Assembly: GCA_016200135.1 (NCBI GenBank)
Contig: JACQFI010000037.1
Location: forward strand, 1-64,000
Origin: Planctomycetota bacterium
GTDB taxonomy: Bacteria > Planctomycetota > SZUA-567 > H5-PLA8
Length of the DNA stretch: 64,000 nt
Direction of reading: 5' to 3'
The first letter of the stretch is position 1, and every line of letters begins with the position of its first letter. Shown piece by piece: positions 1-7,906 of this stretch. Under the pieces are notes generated by a model that worked only from the letters and a program-made list of their open reading frames with translations, searched no databases and had not been told where the DNA came from. Both the position numbers and the translations under genes were made by a program.

Positions 1-105
1 CATCCCGAGGCCAAGTTCGCCGCGCCGACATTCGACCCGAAGCGCGAGGAGCTTTCGACTTACCGCTATCCGCACAACATCTTCTGGCGGGGACCGCGGA
101 AGTAA
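1..105 (+). CDS. C-terminal end of an unidentified protein (partial)
   Basis: Frame 1 is open from the window edge to a TAA at 103-105 and encodes 34 residues ending in NIFWRGPRK. The peptide is rich in proline and aromatic residues. It is too short to place in a family. The gene converges on the anti-sigma gene, and the gap between them holds a tandem repeat array. Confidence 0.6.
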   Translation, partial: HPEAKFAAPTFDPKREELSTYRYPHNIFWRGPRK

Positions 106-121
106 CGAGTAACGGCAACGG

Positions 122-201
122 AAGTAATCAGTAACTACAGTAATCAGTTACCACAGTGATCAGTAACTACAGTGATCAGTAACTACAGTGATCTGTAACG
201 G
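122..201. repeat. Five-copy 16-bp tandem repeat between convergent genes
   Basis: Five consecutive 16-mers are visible at 122-137, 138-153, 154-169, 170-185 and 186-201. The commonest form is CAGTGATCAGTAACTA; the other units differ at one to three bases. An inverted, degenerate version of the same words follows at about 219-254 (GTTACTGATCGCTGATTAC), so the block can also fold back on itself. It fills the gap between two convergent genes. Confidence 0.9.
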
Positions 202-262
202 CTTCCTTTTGGGATGCGGTTACTGATCGCTGATTACTTTTGTTACGGATTACTTTAGTGCG

Positions 263-3200
263 CTACTCCTTCTTCTCAGGCTTGCTCTCGGCCGCGCTGG
301 GCGCGTCCGGGGTCTTGGGCGCGGGCGCGACGGCACGCTGCAGGGCGGCCCTCTGCGCGGCGGTCTCGGCTTCCTTCTTGCGCTGCGAGCGGACCACGAG
401 CCAGGCGAAGAGGCCGAAAATCATCAGCCAAGGTCCGATGAAGCCCAGCCCGCGGATGATGTAGCCCATGGAGGCGAAGAACCCGCCAAAGGTATCGCGC
501 AGCATGAGCCGGAACGCGCCTTCTTCCTGCGGTGCGAGCGTGGGTTTCTCTTCCAACAGCACCGTCACCTCGCCGATCACGTTCGAATCCGCCTTGGACG
601 GATCGGACAAGCCGAGGCCTTGACCCACCCGCGTCTTCACGCGCCCGAGCTTCTCGATCTCGGCCACGGCCTCGTCCATCTTGTCGGCCTTGATGCCGAG
701 CTTGAAGGTGCCGAATGAGACGCCGTCGCGCTTCTGCAGATTGCGGTCGAGGATCTGCAGGTCCTTGTCCTTGATGAGCGCCGAGAGCTTGTCGCGGGTC
801 TCGTCGAACTTCTCGACTTCGAGTCCCAACTGCGCCGTGGGAATCTGCTGGGGCTTCTCTTCCAGGAGCACAGTGACTTCGCCGATCACGCTCGCGTCCA
901 CCTTGGCCAGGTCACCCAGGCCCAGGCCCTGTCCTTGCCGCGTCTTCACGCGCCCGAGCTTCTCGATCTCGGAGACGGTCTCGTCCATCTTCGGAGCCTT
1001 GACGCCGAGCTTGAACGTGCCCGTCCATGTGCCGTCGGGCCGGCGCGCGCTGGTCGAGGCCAGGATCTGAATCTCTTTGTCCTTGATGAGCGCGGAGAGC
1101 TTGTCGCGGCCCTCGGTGAACTTGGCCACTTCCATGGAGAGCGCACCCGTCGGCACCTGCTTGACCGGCTCGTACAGGTAGAGCTGGATCGCGCAGGGTA
1201 CTTCGGCGGCACCGCCCTGCACTTGCGCGGCCTCGCCGTTCACGACGCGGTGCGCGACGCGGCCCATAGCGGGCAGCGCGTCCATCAGGCCCTGGAAGTT
1301 CCCGGCCTTCACGCGCAGCGAGATCGTGGAAGCGGTGCTGCCGTCGCCCTGCCGCTGCGTCTGGTTGCTCAGGATGCTGCCCTGCGCGGCGGAGAGGGCC
1401 ATGTTCAGCTTGGACATCGCGTCGCCCATGGACACCACTTCAAGGCGCAGGTCGCCGCGGGGCAGGCTCACGGAACGTTCGAAGAGCCGCAAGCCCAGTT
1501 CGCACGGCACACTCTCCGCGCCCACGGGCACGGCGCCGCCGAAAGGTTGGTTCACGATGCGCTCGTCTTCGGTGCGCCCCAGGCCCTTGATCGCGCCGAC
1601 CACGTCGCCGAAGCGGCCGAAGTTCACCTTCAGCGTGTAGGTACCCATCAGCGTGCCGTCTTCGCGCTTGGTGATCTGTCCGCTGAGGAGCTGCCCGCCG
1701 GCTGTGGCGAGCGCCGCATCGAGGGTCTTCTTGGCCTCGGTCAGGCTGGCGATCTCCACAGCGAGGCTGCCAGAAGGCACGGCCCGCGTGGGCTCCTGGA
1801 TGGTAAGCCGGATCGTCGAGAGGCTGATCTGGTTCTGCCAGACGCGCATCTGGCCCTGGTAGCCCTCGATCTCGCCGCGCACGCGCGCCAGTTCGTGCTC
1901 GACCTGGAGCAGATCGGCCATTTTGTCGAGCCAGTTCTTGCTCTTGATCAAGTCCTGCAACCGCGCTTCGGAGATCTGTAGGTTCTTGATGCGCGCTTCG
2001 GTGTCCACGTACGCGGCGGTGATGTCCTGCCCGCCGGCGCGCTCGGTGAGCACGCTGCCGATCTTCTTGAGCTCGGCAAAGAGTTCTTCGAACTTCTCCG
2101 GCGCCACGCGAATCACGATCGTGCCGCTGCGCGTGCCGCCCGGTAGATCGAAGGTGTGGCTGTCCGCGACGAAACCCTGGTACTTGACCACCAACGCGTC
2201 CGTCTGGCGGCTGGCGTCTACGAAGTTCTTGACCTCGACGGTGATCTCGCCGCTCTTGATGATCTTCGGCCGGTCGATGGCGGTCTCGCCCTCGGCCTTC
2301 GGCTCGTTTGCCTTCGGATCGGCCTTGCCTCCGCCGTGCCGAACGGCCAGCACCTTGCGTTCCGTCTCCTTGGTCTTCTCCGTATCCTTGCCGAGATCCT
2401 TCTCCGCCTCTTCGATGGCCGCGACGGAAGGCGCCTTGGGCGATTCGAGTTGCTTTGTATTCTTGAGGTCGGACGCGTCGCCGTTTGAATCGAGGCGCCC
2501 ACCGGACGTGGGGGCGTCGGGGCCTGCAAAGCCGCCCCCGGTCCCTGGGGTGGCCGGCTTTTCACTAGGGACCGTTTCGAAGTGATCGGTTAGCTCGGCC
2601 TTCGAGAGAACCTCCGCAGGCACGACGATGTTGCTGCTGGGTCCGTTGGTTGGCCCTGCCTGGGCCTTCTCTCGCTCCTTTTCTTCATTGAGCGCCGCCC
2701 AACCGTACTGGCCCTCGGCCTGTTTTCTCGCCTCATCTTTTCCTGATCTCTTATCCTCCGTTCCAATAACTGGACCGGAGTATGAGAACCCGCCATCGGC
2801 GTTACGGGGAGGCCTTTCCAGATTTGTGGCCGATGCCATCCTAGATCGTTCTCCATACGCGCCCTTGCCGACCTGGAAGCAGACGAGCAGCAGCGCGGCC
2901 GCCAACAGGGACGAGAGCGCGACGAGCTTCCACTTCGAAGTCGGACGCTTCTCGTCCTGAAGGCGCAGCGGCGGGCGGTGAACGCGGGTCGATTCTACGG
3001 TGGCTTCCATGGTATCGTCTTCCTTCGTGGAGTGGCGTGAGGGGATCCTTCCGGCGGGCAGCGGCGCCCGCCCTTGGTCCAGCTTCTCGTTCTGCTGCTG
3101 CTGAATGCGGGTCCAGATGCGCGCCAGCTCGCCTTCCGGCGGCATATCGTTGCGGGCCTCGGCGAGCAGTTCGCGGGTCTTCATGAGTTGCGCGAGGTCC

Positions 3201-3313
3201 TGGGTGCAATCGGGGCAGGCGTGGAGGTGCTCGTCGAGCCGCGCGTGGGCGTCGGACGCCGGCACACCCTGGACGCGCTCATCGATCAGCAGGCGAGCTT
3301 CGTTGCAATCCAT
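263..3313 (-). CDS. Zinc-finger anti-sigma factor with a DUF4349 domain array
   Basis: A predicted membrane-anchored anti-sigma factor of 1016 residues. Residues 25-40 carry the zf-HC2 zinc-binding motif H29-x3-C33-x2-C36, which in this family holds an ECF sigma factor inactive. A membrane helix lies at about 128-148, followed by a charged, low-complexity linker. A DUF4349 domain with a coiled-coil centre spans about 351-508. Four further related repeats follow at about 514-612, 617-716, 720-820 and 824-924; the last two are near duplicates sharing DKLSALIKDK and EIEKLGRVKTR. A second membrane helix at about 952-974 precedes a basic tail. The ATG has a GGAG six bases upstream. The cognate sigma gene lies immediately upstream on the same strand. 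The family usually has one DUF4349 domain, so the array is unusual. Confidence 0.85.
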   Translation of the reverse strand: MDCNEARLLIDERVQGVPASDAHARLDEHLHACPDCTQDLAQLMKTRELLAEARNDMPPEGELARIWTRIQQQQNEKLDQGRAPLPAGRIPSRHSTKEDDTMEATVESTRVHRPPLRLQDEKRPTSKWKLVALSSLLAAALLLVCFQVGKGAYGERSRMASATNLERPPRNADGGFSYSGPVIGTEDKRSGKDEARKQAEGQYGWAALNEEKEREKAQAGPTNGPSSNIVVPAEVLSKAELTDHFETVPSEKPATPGTGGGFAGPDAPTSGGRLDSNGDASDLKNTKQLESPKAPSVAAIEEAEKDLGKDTEKTKETERKVLAVRHGGGKADPKANEPKAEGETAIDRPKIIKSGEITVEVKNFVDASRQTDALVVKYQGFVADSHTFDLPGGTRSGTIVIRVAPEKFEELFAELKKIGSVLTERAGGQDITAAYVDTEARIKNLQISEARLQDLIKSKNWLDKMADLLQVEHELARVRGEIEGYQGQMRVWQNQISLSTIRLTIQEPTRAVPSGSLAVEIASLTEAKKTLDAALATAGGQLLSGQITKREDGTLMGTYTLKVNFGRFGDVVGAIKGLGRTEDERIVNQPFGGAVPVGAESVPCELGLRLFERSVSLPRGDLRLEVVSMGDAMSKLNMALSAAQGSILSNQTQRQGDGSTASTISLRVKAGNFQGLMDALPAMGRVAHRVVNGEAAQVQGGAAEVPCAIQLYLYEPVKQVPTGALSMEVAKFTEGRDKLSALIKDKEIQILASTSARRPDGTWTGTFKLGVKAPKMDETVSEIEKLGRVKTRQGQGLGLGDLAKVDASVIGEVTVLLEEKPQQIPTAQLGLEVEKFDETRDKLSALIKDKDLQILDRNLQKRDGVSFGTFKLGIKADKMDEAVAEIEKLGRVKTRVGQGLGLSDPSKADSNVIGEVTVLLEEKPTLAPQEEGAFRLMLRDTFGGFFASMGYIIRGLGFIGPWLMIFGLFAWLVVRSQRKKEAETAAQRAALQRAVAPAPKTPDAPSAAESKPEKKE

Positions 3314-3331
3314 CGGTCGCTCCGGTCTCTA

Positions 3332-3421
3332 TTTTGGATTTTAGATTTCGGACTTCGGATTGAACTGCCGTTACGCAATCAACCCAAAACCAATCCGAAA
3401 TCGCCAATCCAAAATCCAAAA
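3332..3421. repeat. Inverted word-repeat between sigma and anti-sigma genes
   Basis: The left arm (3332-3361, TTTTGGATTTTAGATTTCGG...) and right arm (3391-3421, ...CCAATCCAAAATCCAAAA) are imperfect reverse complements built from the words GGATTT and CGGATT. They are separated by about 30 bases. The array could form a long hairpin in the intercistronic RNA of the sigma/anti-sigma operon. Confidence 0.75.
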
Positions 3422-3979
3422 TCAGGTGCCCGCTCCCACGTAGCTTCCCAGCATCGAACGCAGCCTGCGCCGCGCGCGATAGAGCGTCACCTTCAGGCGC
3501 GATTCGCTCCAGCCGAGCACCTCGCAGGCATCGCGCAGCGGAAGTTCCTGCAGCTCGCACATAATTACTGCTTCGCGCTCGTTCTCGGGTAACCGCGTCA
3601 CCGCGTCGCGCACGGCCTCGCGGGTCTCCGCATCGATCAAACCATCCATCGGTTCGCCGTCTTGAGCGGGCACCCGCGCCATCTGTTCGCCCTCGGCCTG
3701 TTTCGGCGCCTTGCGCAGCTTGGTCGTCACGTCGATGGCCGCGGACCGGACCACGGTATAGAGCCAGGTGGTGAAGCGCGCCCGGCCCTCGAACGCGTGC
3801 AGGTTCCGCGAGACGCGCACAAACGTCTCCTGGACGATCTCGGCCGCGGCGTCTTCGTTGCCGGAGAAGTACCGGGCATAGCGCCAGACGCGCTCCGCGT
3901 GCCGCCAGTAGAGCGCCTCCAGGGCCGGGGCATGCCCGGCTTTAAAGGATGCGGCCAGTTCCGCGTCCGCGTCGCTCAT
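3422..3979 (-). CDS. ECF-family RNA polymerase sigma factor
   Basis: A sigma-70 family extracytoplasmic-function factor of about 185 residues. Region 2 (roughly residues 15-85) has the typical segments ALEALYWRHAERVWRYARY, NEDAAAEIVQETFVRV and RFTTWLYTVVRSAAID. Region 4 (roughly 115-180) has the LPENEREAVIMCELQ and SRLKVTLYRARRRLR helices that read the -35 element. An upstream ATG at 4000 is possible. I prefer the ATG at 3979 because AAAGGG lies five bases before it and because it leaves room for a candidate promoter. The anti-sigma gene follows after a 108-base gap, so the two probably form one operon. Confidence 0.92.
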   Translation of the reverse strand: MSDADAELAASFKAGHAPALEALYWRHAERVWRYARYFSGNEDAAAEIVQETFVRVSRNLHAFEGRARFTTWLYTVVRSAAIDVTTKLRKAPKQAEGEQMARVPAQDGEPMDGLIDAETREAVRDAVTRLPENEREAVIMCELQELPLRDACEVLGWSESRLKVTLYRARRRLRSMLGSYVGAGT

Positions 3980-4004
3980 CCGATCCCTTTCCTCGTCCAT
4001 GGGT

Positions 4005-4033
4005 ATGAGAGTATCTTCGCCGGGAAAGGTTAC
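4005..4033 (-). promoter_or_regulatory. Candidate ECF-type autoregulatory promoter
   Basis: On the minus strand GTAACC begins at 4033 and continues into TTTCCCGGCGAAG, with TCTCAT about 17 bases further on. A GTAACCTTT-like -35 element is typical of many ECF-dependent promoters. Its position just before the sigma gene suggests autoregulation. This rests on motif resemblance only. Confidence 0.35.
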
Positions 4034-4224
4034 GAGAATTGCAGGCGCTTCTTACCTGAATTCTTTCGCTTTGCATCCTACTGCAATGAAAGGCTTTGCG
4101 TGATCAATGCCGAGTACCTTGCATGGGTAAGCTGCTCAGCGCGGTACTCAAAAAGAACAACGAGCCGAATGCGCGCGTGCAGGGCACACTTTGCATTCCG
4201 CGTGAAAACGGATAAAGCTCTTCC

Positions 4225-6570
4225 ATGGCCGCCGAACTGCAAGTCCTGCGCGAGCACCTCCTCAAGCTCGTTCAACAGCCCGGTTATGTTCCGCTGCGCA
4301 AACGCAAGCTCGCGAAGAAGCTCGGCGTGGACGACAAGGACTACGTGGACTTCCGCCATCTTGTCGAAGACATGGTCAGCGAGGGCGTGCTCGCGGAACT
4401 GAAGCACGGCAAGTTCGGCCTGCCCCCGCGCTCGGGCGATAACGCGGCCGGCCTGCGCGACGGCGGGCGTCCGGCCGTGCGCAGCGGGCGCAAGCATGAG
4501 GTTCACGACCCGTTCGAGCATTCGCGCAAGAAGCGCCCGGTGAAGAACGCGCTCCAGGGCCGCATCGAGATCAAGCGCGGCGGGTTCGGGTTCCTGCTCT
4601 CCGATCCGCCCGGCAACGACGTCTACATCTCGCAGGAAGACCTGGGCGGCGCCATGAGCGGCGACTTGGTCGCGGTGATCCCCAAGCGCAGCGAACACGG
4701 CCGCCGCCAGGGCCGGCGCTACATCAGCGGCACCGGCAGCGGCCAGCGGCCCAGCGGGCGCGTGGTGGAGATCCTCGAACGCGGGCACCCCGTCGTGGTC
4801 GGCACGTTCTACCTGCATAAAGCCGGCCGTTACGATCCGCCCGAAGGCCCCGGCGGGTTTGTAGTCCCCGATACGCGCGGCGTCTTCACGCAGATCGACA
4901 TCTTGCCTGCGGACAAGAGTTCGGCGCAGGACGGCGACAAGGTCGAGATCGAGCTGCTCGAACCCGAGGAACAGTTGCGCTCGGGGCACCAGCCGACGGG
5001 CAAGGTCTTAAAGGTCTACGGCGAAGCGGGCGAGGCGCGCGCCGAGATCGCCGCGGTGATCCGCAATTTCAATCTGCGCGAGGAATTTCCCGCCGAGGCG
5101 CTCGCGCAGGCGGAGTCGATCCCCGAGAAGATCTCCGAAGAGGAGTTAGCGGGCCGTGTGGACTACACCGCGCCTATCACCTTCACTATCGACCCCGCCG
5201 ACGCGAAGGACCACGACGACGCCGTCGCCATCCGGAATCTCGGCGAAGGCCGGACCGAACTGCTCGTCCACATCGCCGACGTCGCACATTATGTGACGAC
5301 TGAATCGCCGATCGACGTGGAAGCCCGCGAGCGCGCCACGAGCGTCTACCTTCCCGGCCAAGTGTTGCCGATGCTCCCGCCCAAGCTGAGCAACAACATG
5401 TGCTCGCTCAAAGAGGGCCAGATCCGCCTCACGCTCACCTGCGCGATCACGTTCTCGAAGAACCTGATCCCGACGGCCACGCGCATTGAGCGCAGTTTCA
5501 TTCGCTCCGCCGCGTTCCTCACCTACGACCGCGTCAAGCAGGCCATCGACGAGGAAGATCCGGCGCAACTGCCGTCGCAGGAGATCTACGACACGCTGCG
5601 GCAGATGAAGGGCTTCGCCTCCGCGCTGCGCCGCAAACGGCTGGAGGACGGCTCGGTGGACCTGGAGTTACCCGAGGTCAAGCTGCTCCTCGACGATCAA
5701 GGCCGCGTGACCGGCTGGGAGAAGGAAGCCCACCACTGGGCGCACCAGCTCATCGAGGACATGATGCTGGCCGCGAACCGCGCGATCGCGGAGTACCTCG
5801 TCGAACACGAGATCCCCGGGCTCTACCGCATCCACGAAGACCCCGACCCGGACGCGCTGGAGCGGTTCGCCGAATTTGTGCGCGAGTTCGGGATCTCGAT
5901 AAGTCCGCCCATCGACCGCAAAAAGATGCGCTTCGCGCTCGAGAAAGTGAAAGGCAAGGACTACCAGCACGCGGTCCACATGGCGCTGCTCACGAGCATG
6001 AAGCAGGCGCATTATTCGGCCGAATGCCACCCGCACTTCGCGCTGAACTTCACGCGCTACCTGCACTTCACCAGCCCGATCCGGCGCTATCCGGACCTGG
6101 TGGTCCACCGCGCGCTCAACGCACGCTTCGCTCCGGGCGAGAAGCAGTTGCCCGCGCACGGCAAGAAGCGCCGCGGCGGCGACCAGGGCCGCGCGCACTT
6201 CGAACGCGTGGCGGACCTGCGTGGCCTTGCCATTCACACCAGCCACCGCGAACGCCAAGCCGCGGCGGCCGAGGAAGAAGTCAAAAAGTTCCGGCAGATC
6301 GAGTACCTGCGGAGCAACATGCGCGAGAGCCACCCGGGCGTCATCACGGGCGTGAAGGACTTCGGGCTCTTCGTCGAACTTCAGGACTGCTACGTGGAAG
6401 GCCTCGTGCGCATCCAGGACCTGAACGACGACTTCTACGAGTTCCACGAAGAACAACACCTGCTGCAGGGCCGCCGCAAGCGCCGCAGCTTCCGGCTCGG
6501 CGATAAAGTGACCGTCCGGGTCGTCCACATCGACCTGGGCCAGAAGCGCGTGGGCATGATGCTGGTGTAG
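4225..6570 (+). CDS. rnr: Ribonuclease R (RNB-family 3'-5' exoribonuclease)
   Basis: A 781-residue hydrolytic exoribonuclease that degrades structured RNA from the 3' end. Order of domains: an N-terminal winged helix (residues 1-70), cold-shock/OB folds (about 105-265), the RNB catalytic domain (about 310-640) and a C-terminal S1 domain (703-781). The catalytic motif IDPADAKDHDDA keeps the four metal-binding aspartates (D323, D329, D331, D332). FTSPIRRYPDLVVHR at about 615 is the usual RNB signature. Length and order match RNase R rather than RNase II. It stands alone on the plus strand and converges on the HAD phosphatase gene. Confidence 0.97.
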   Translation: MAAELQVLREHLLKLVQQPGYVPLRKRKLAKKLGVDDKDYVDFRHLVEDMVSEGVLAELKHGKFGLPPRSGDNAAGLRDGGRPAVRSGRKHEVHDPFEHSRKKRPVKNALQGRIEIKRGGFGFLLSDPPGNDVYISQEDLGGAMSGDLVAVIPKRSEHGRRQGRRYISGTGSGQRPSGRVVEILERGHPVVVGTFYLHKAGRYDPPEGPGGFVVPDTRGVFTQIDILPADKSSAQDGDKVEIELLEPEEQLRSGHQPTGKVLKVYGEAGEARAEIAAVIRNFNLREEFPAEALAQAESIPEKISEEELAGRVDYTAPITFTIDPADAKDHDDAVAIRNLGEGRTELLVHIADVAHYVTTESPIDVEARERATSVYLPGQVLPMLPPKLSNNMCSLKEGQIRLTLTCAITFSKNLIPTATRIERSFIRSAAFLTYDRVKQAIDEEDPAQLPSQEIYDTLRQMKGFASALRRKRLEDGSVDLELPEVKLLLDDQGRVTGWEKEAHHWAHQLIEDMMLAANRAIAEYLVEHEIPGLYRIHEDPDPDALERFAEFVREFGISISPPIDRKKMRFALEKVKGKDYQHAVHMALLTSMKQAHYSAECHPHFALNFTRYLHFTSPIRRYPDLVVHRALNARFAPGEKQLPAHGKKRRGGDQGRAHFERVADLRGLAIHTSHRERQAAAAEEEVKKFRQIEYLRSNMRESHPGVITGVKDFGLFVELQDCYVEGLVRIQDLNDDFYEFHEEQHLLQGRRKRRSFRLGDKVTVRVVHIDLGQKRVGMMLV

Positions 6571-6602
6571 TTTGGATTCGTTTAGAAGCGAACGCGGACT
6601 TC

Positions 6603-7445
6603 TCAGCCTAAAACCCAGCGCTCAATCGCTTCGGCGACGCCGTCGTGGTTGTGGTCGGACGCGGTTATGGCGCTGGCTACCGAGCGGACGCTGGGCTTGG
6701 CGTTCGCCATGCCGATGCCCCAGCCCGCGGCGCGAACCATGGGCTCGTCGTTGTCCGCGTCGCCCACGGCCATCACTTGCTCAATGGGGATGTTTAGCGC
6801 CGCCGCCAGCCCGCGCAGACCCACGCCTTTGTCGACTTCCGGATGCAGGAACTCGAGGTACTCCGGGTCGGTGCGCGTGATGGTCGCGCGCGTCGCGAAG
6901 CGCGGCTTCAATTTCGCTTCCAGGGGATCGCGGACCTTGGGATCGACCACGAAGAGCACCTTGTACGGCGCGCGCGTGGCGTACTTTTCCATGCTCGGGA
7001 CGAAGCGATACGGCGACCTCGTCCGCTTGATGTACAGGTCGATGTGCGGGCGCAGATGCGGCGCGTCCTCGCTGTAGATCAGCTCGTCCAGGTAATAGTT
7101 CATCTGCAGGCCGCGCGCCTTGGCGAAGGAGAGCAGCGCCTGCGCGACCTCGAGCAGCATCGGTTTCTCGAAGAGTTTCTTGCGGCCTTGCGCGCGCGGC
7201 CCCGCCGCCGCGGCTCCGTTGTAGCTGATCAGGTGGACGTCGAAATCGAGCAGATCCGCAGCGTACTCCATGCTGGGCGTCATGCGGCCGGAGTTCAACA
7301 CGATCTTGACGCCGCGCTCGTGGGCCGCCTCGAGCGCCTTGCGCGTGCGTTCGCCGATCGTGTTGTCGGAACGCAGCAGCGTGCCGTCGAGGTCCAGCGA
7401 GACCAGGCGAATCTGTCCGGGCTTTGGCGGAACTTTTTGCGCCAT
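6603..7445 (-). CDS. Cof-type HAD-superfamily hydrolase
   Basis: A 280-residue cytoplasmic phosphatase of the HAD IIB (Cof) type, probably acting on sugar phosphates or nucleotides. Motif I is SLDLDGTLL with the nucleophile D18 and acid D20. The serine of NSGRMT at 51-56 fits motif II, K206 motif III, and GDADND at 228-233 motif IV. The cap domain lies between. The ORF is open further upstream, but the ATG at 7445 is the natural start because motif I then sits near residue 18 and the vapD-like gene ends five bases before it. The substrate cannot be told from sequence. Confidence 0.9.
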   Translation of the reverse strand: MAQKVPPKPGQIRLVSLDLDGTLLRSDNTIGERTRKALEAAHERGVKIVLNSGRMTPSMEYAADLLDFDVHLISYNGAAAAGPRAQGRKKLFEKPMLLEVAQALLSFAKARGLQMNYYLDELIYSEDAPHLRPHIDLYIKRTRSPYRFVPSMEKYATRAPYKVLFVVDPKVRDPLEAKLKPRFATRATITRTDPEYLEFLHPEVDKGVGLRGLAAALNIPIEQVMAVGDADNDEPMVRAAGWGIGMANAKPSVRSVASAITASDHNHDGVAEAIERWVLG

Positions 7446-7450
7446 CGAGG

Positions 7451-7828
7451 TCAGGTATGCGCCTGTTGAACGGCGGGCATGAGATCGTTCATCTCTTCGA
7501 TTCGAAGCATGCGGATGTCTCGCACCGAGGCGGCAAACCAAGGCAGCTCTTGCGATAGTTGAAGGGCGGCCAACACGCAAGTCACAGCATTGATCCGCTC
7601 ATCGCCAAAATAGACGCTTCCCTGCTGCCAGTTGAAGCCGTGTTGCTGGAGCACGCGTTTGATCTCGGAATAGGCATTGTTGTACGGATCGCCGTAAGCG
7701 TTCTTCAGAGCCTCAATGTCCATGTCGAACGCGATGGCGTACATACGCCCTCCCTTGGACTTGATTCTCGCGGGCATGTCCGATTGCGCCTTGGACGCCT
7801 GCGTGGGAAGCATTAGGCCGCTGGACAT
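7451..7828 (-). CDS. vapD: VapD-family ribonuclease
   Basis: The core begins at residue 29 with MYAIAFDMDIEALKNAYGDP and continues through QGSVYFGD and ASVRDIRMLRIEEM, the pattern of VapD proteins. These are small Cas2-like endoribonucleases found on plasmids, in pathogens and in toxin-antitoxin contexts. The VapD core is 97 residues. Two starts are plausible in the same frame: ATG at 7828 with a perfect AAGGAGG eight bases upstream, and ATG at 7744 with AAGGGAGG before it, which gives the usual length. No antitoxin gene is adjacent. The HAD hydrolase follows after five bases. Confidence 0.88.
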   Translation of the reverse strand: MSSGLMLPTQASKAQSDMPARIKSKGGRMYAIAFDMDIEALKNAYGDPYNNAYSEIKRVLQQHGFNWQQGSVYFGDERINAVTCVLAALQLSQELPWFAASVRDIRMLRIEEMNDLMPAVQQAHT

Positions 7829-7858
7829 GGTCGGGCCTCCTTGATCGTTCTTAAAACC

Positions 7859-7864
7859 ATTATA
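7859..7864 (-). promoter_or_regulatory. -10 element for the vapD-like gene
   Basis: A consensus TATAAT lies on the minus strand 31 bases upstream of the first vapD start. I see no good -35 hexamer at 16-18 bases, so only the -10 is proposed. Confidence 0.4.
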
Positions 7865-7906
7865 GTCGAACCGCGGCCAATGCCTAGAACGTAAAATTCA
7901 ATCTGC

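Noticed and set aside
935-1981. Long plus-strand frame opposite the anti-sigma gene
   Set aside because: Antisense shadow of a clear gene; His/Arg/Leu-rich composition with no motif.
5668-6528. 286-codon minus-strand frame inside rnr
   Set aside because: Antisense shadow; rnr motifs are intact on the plus strand.
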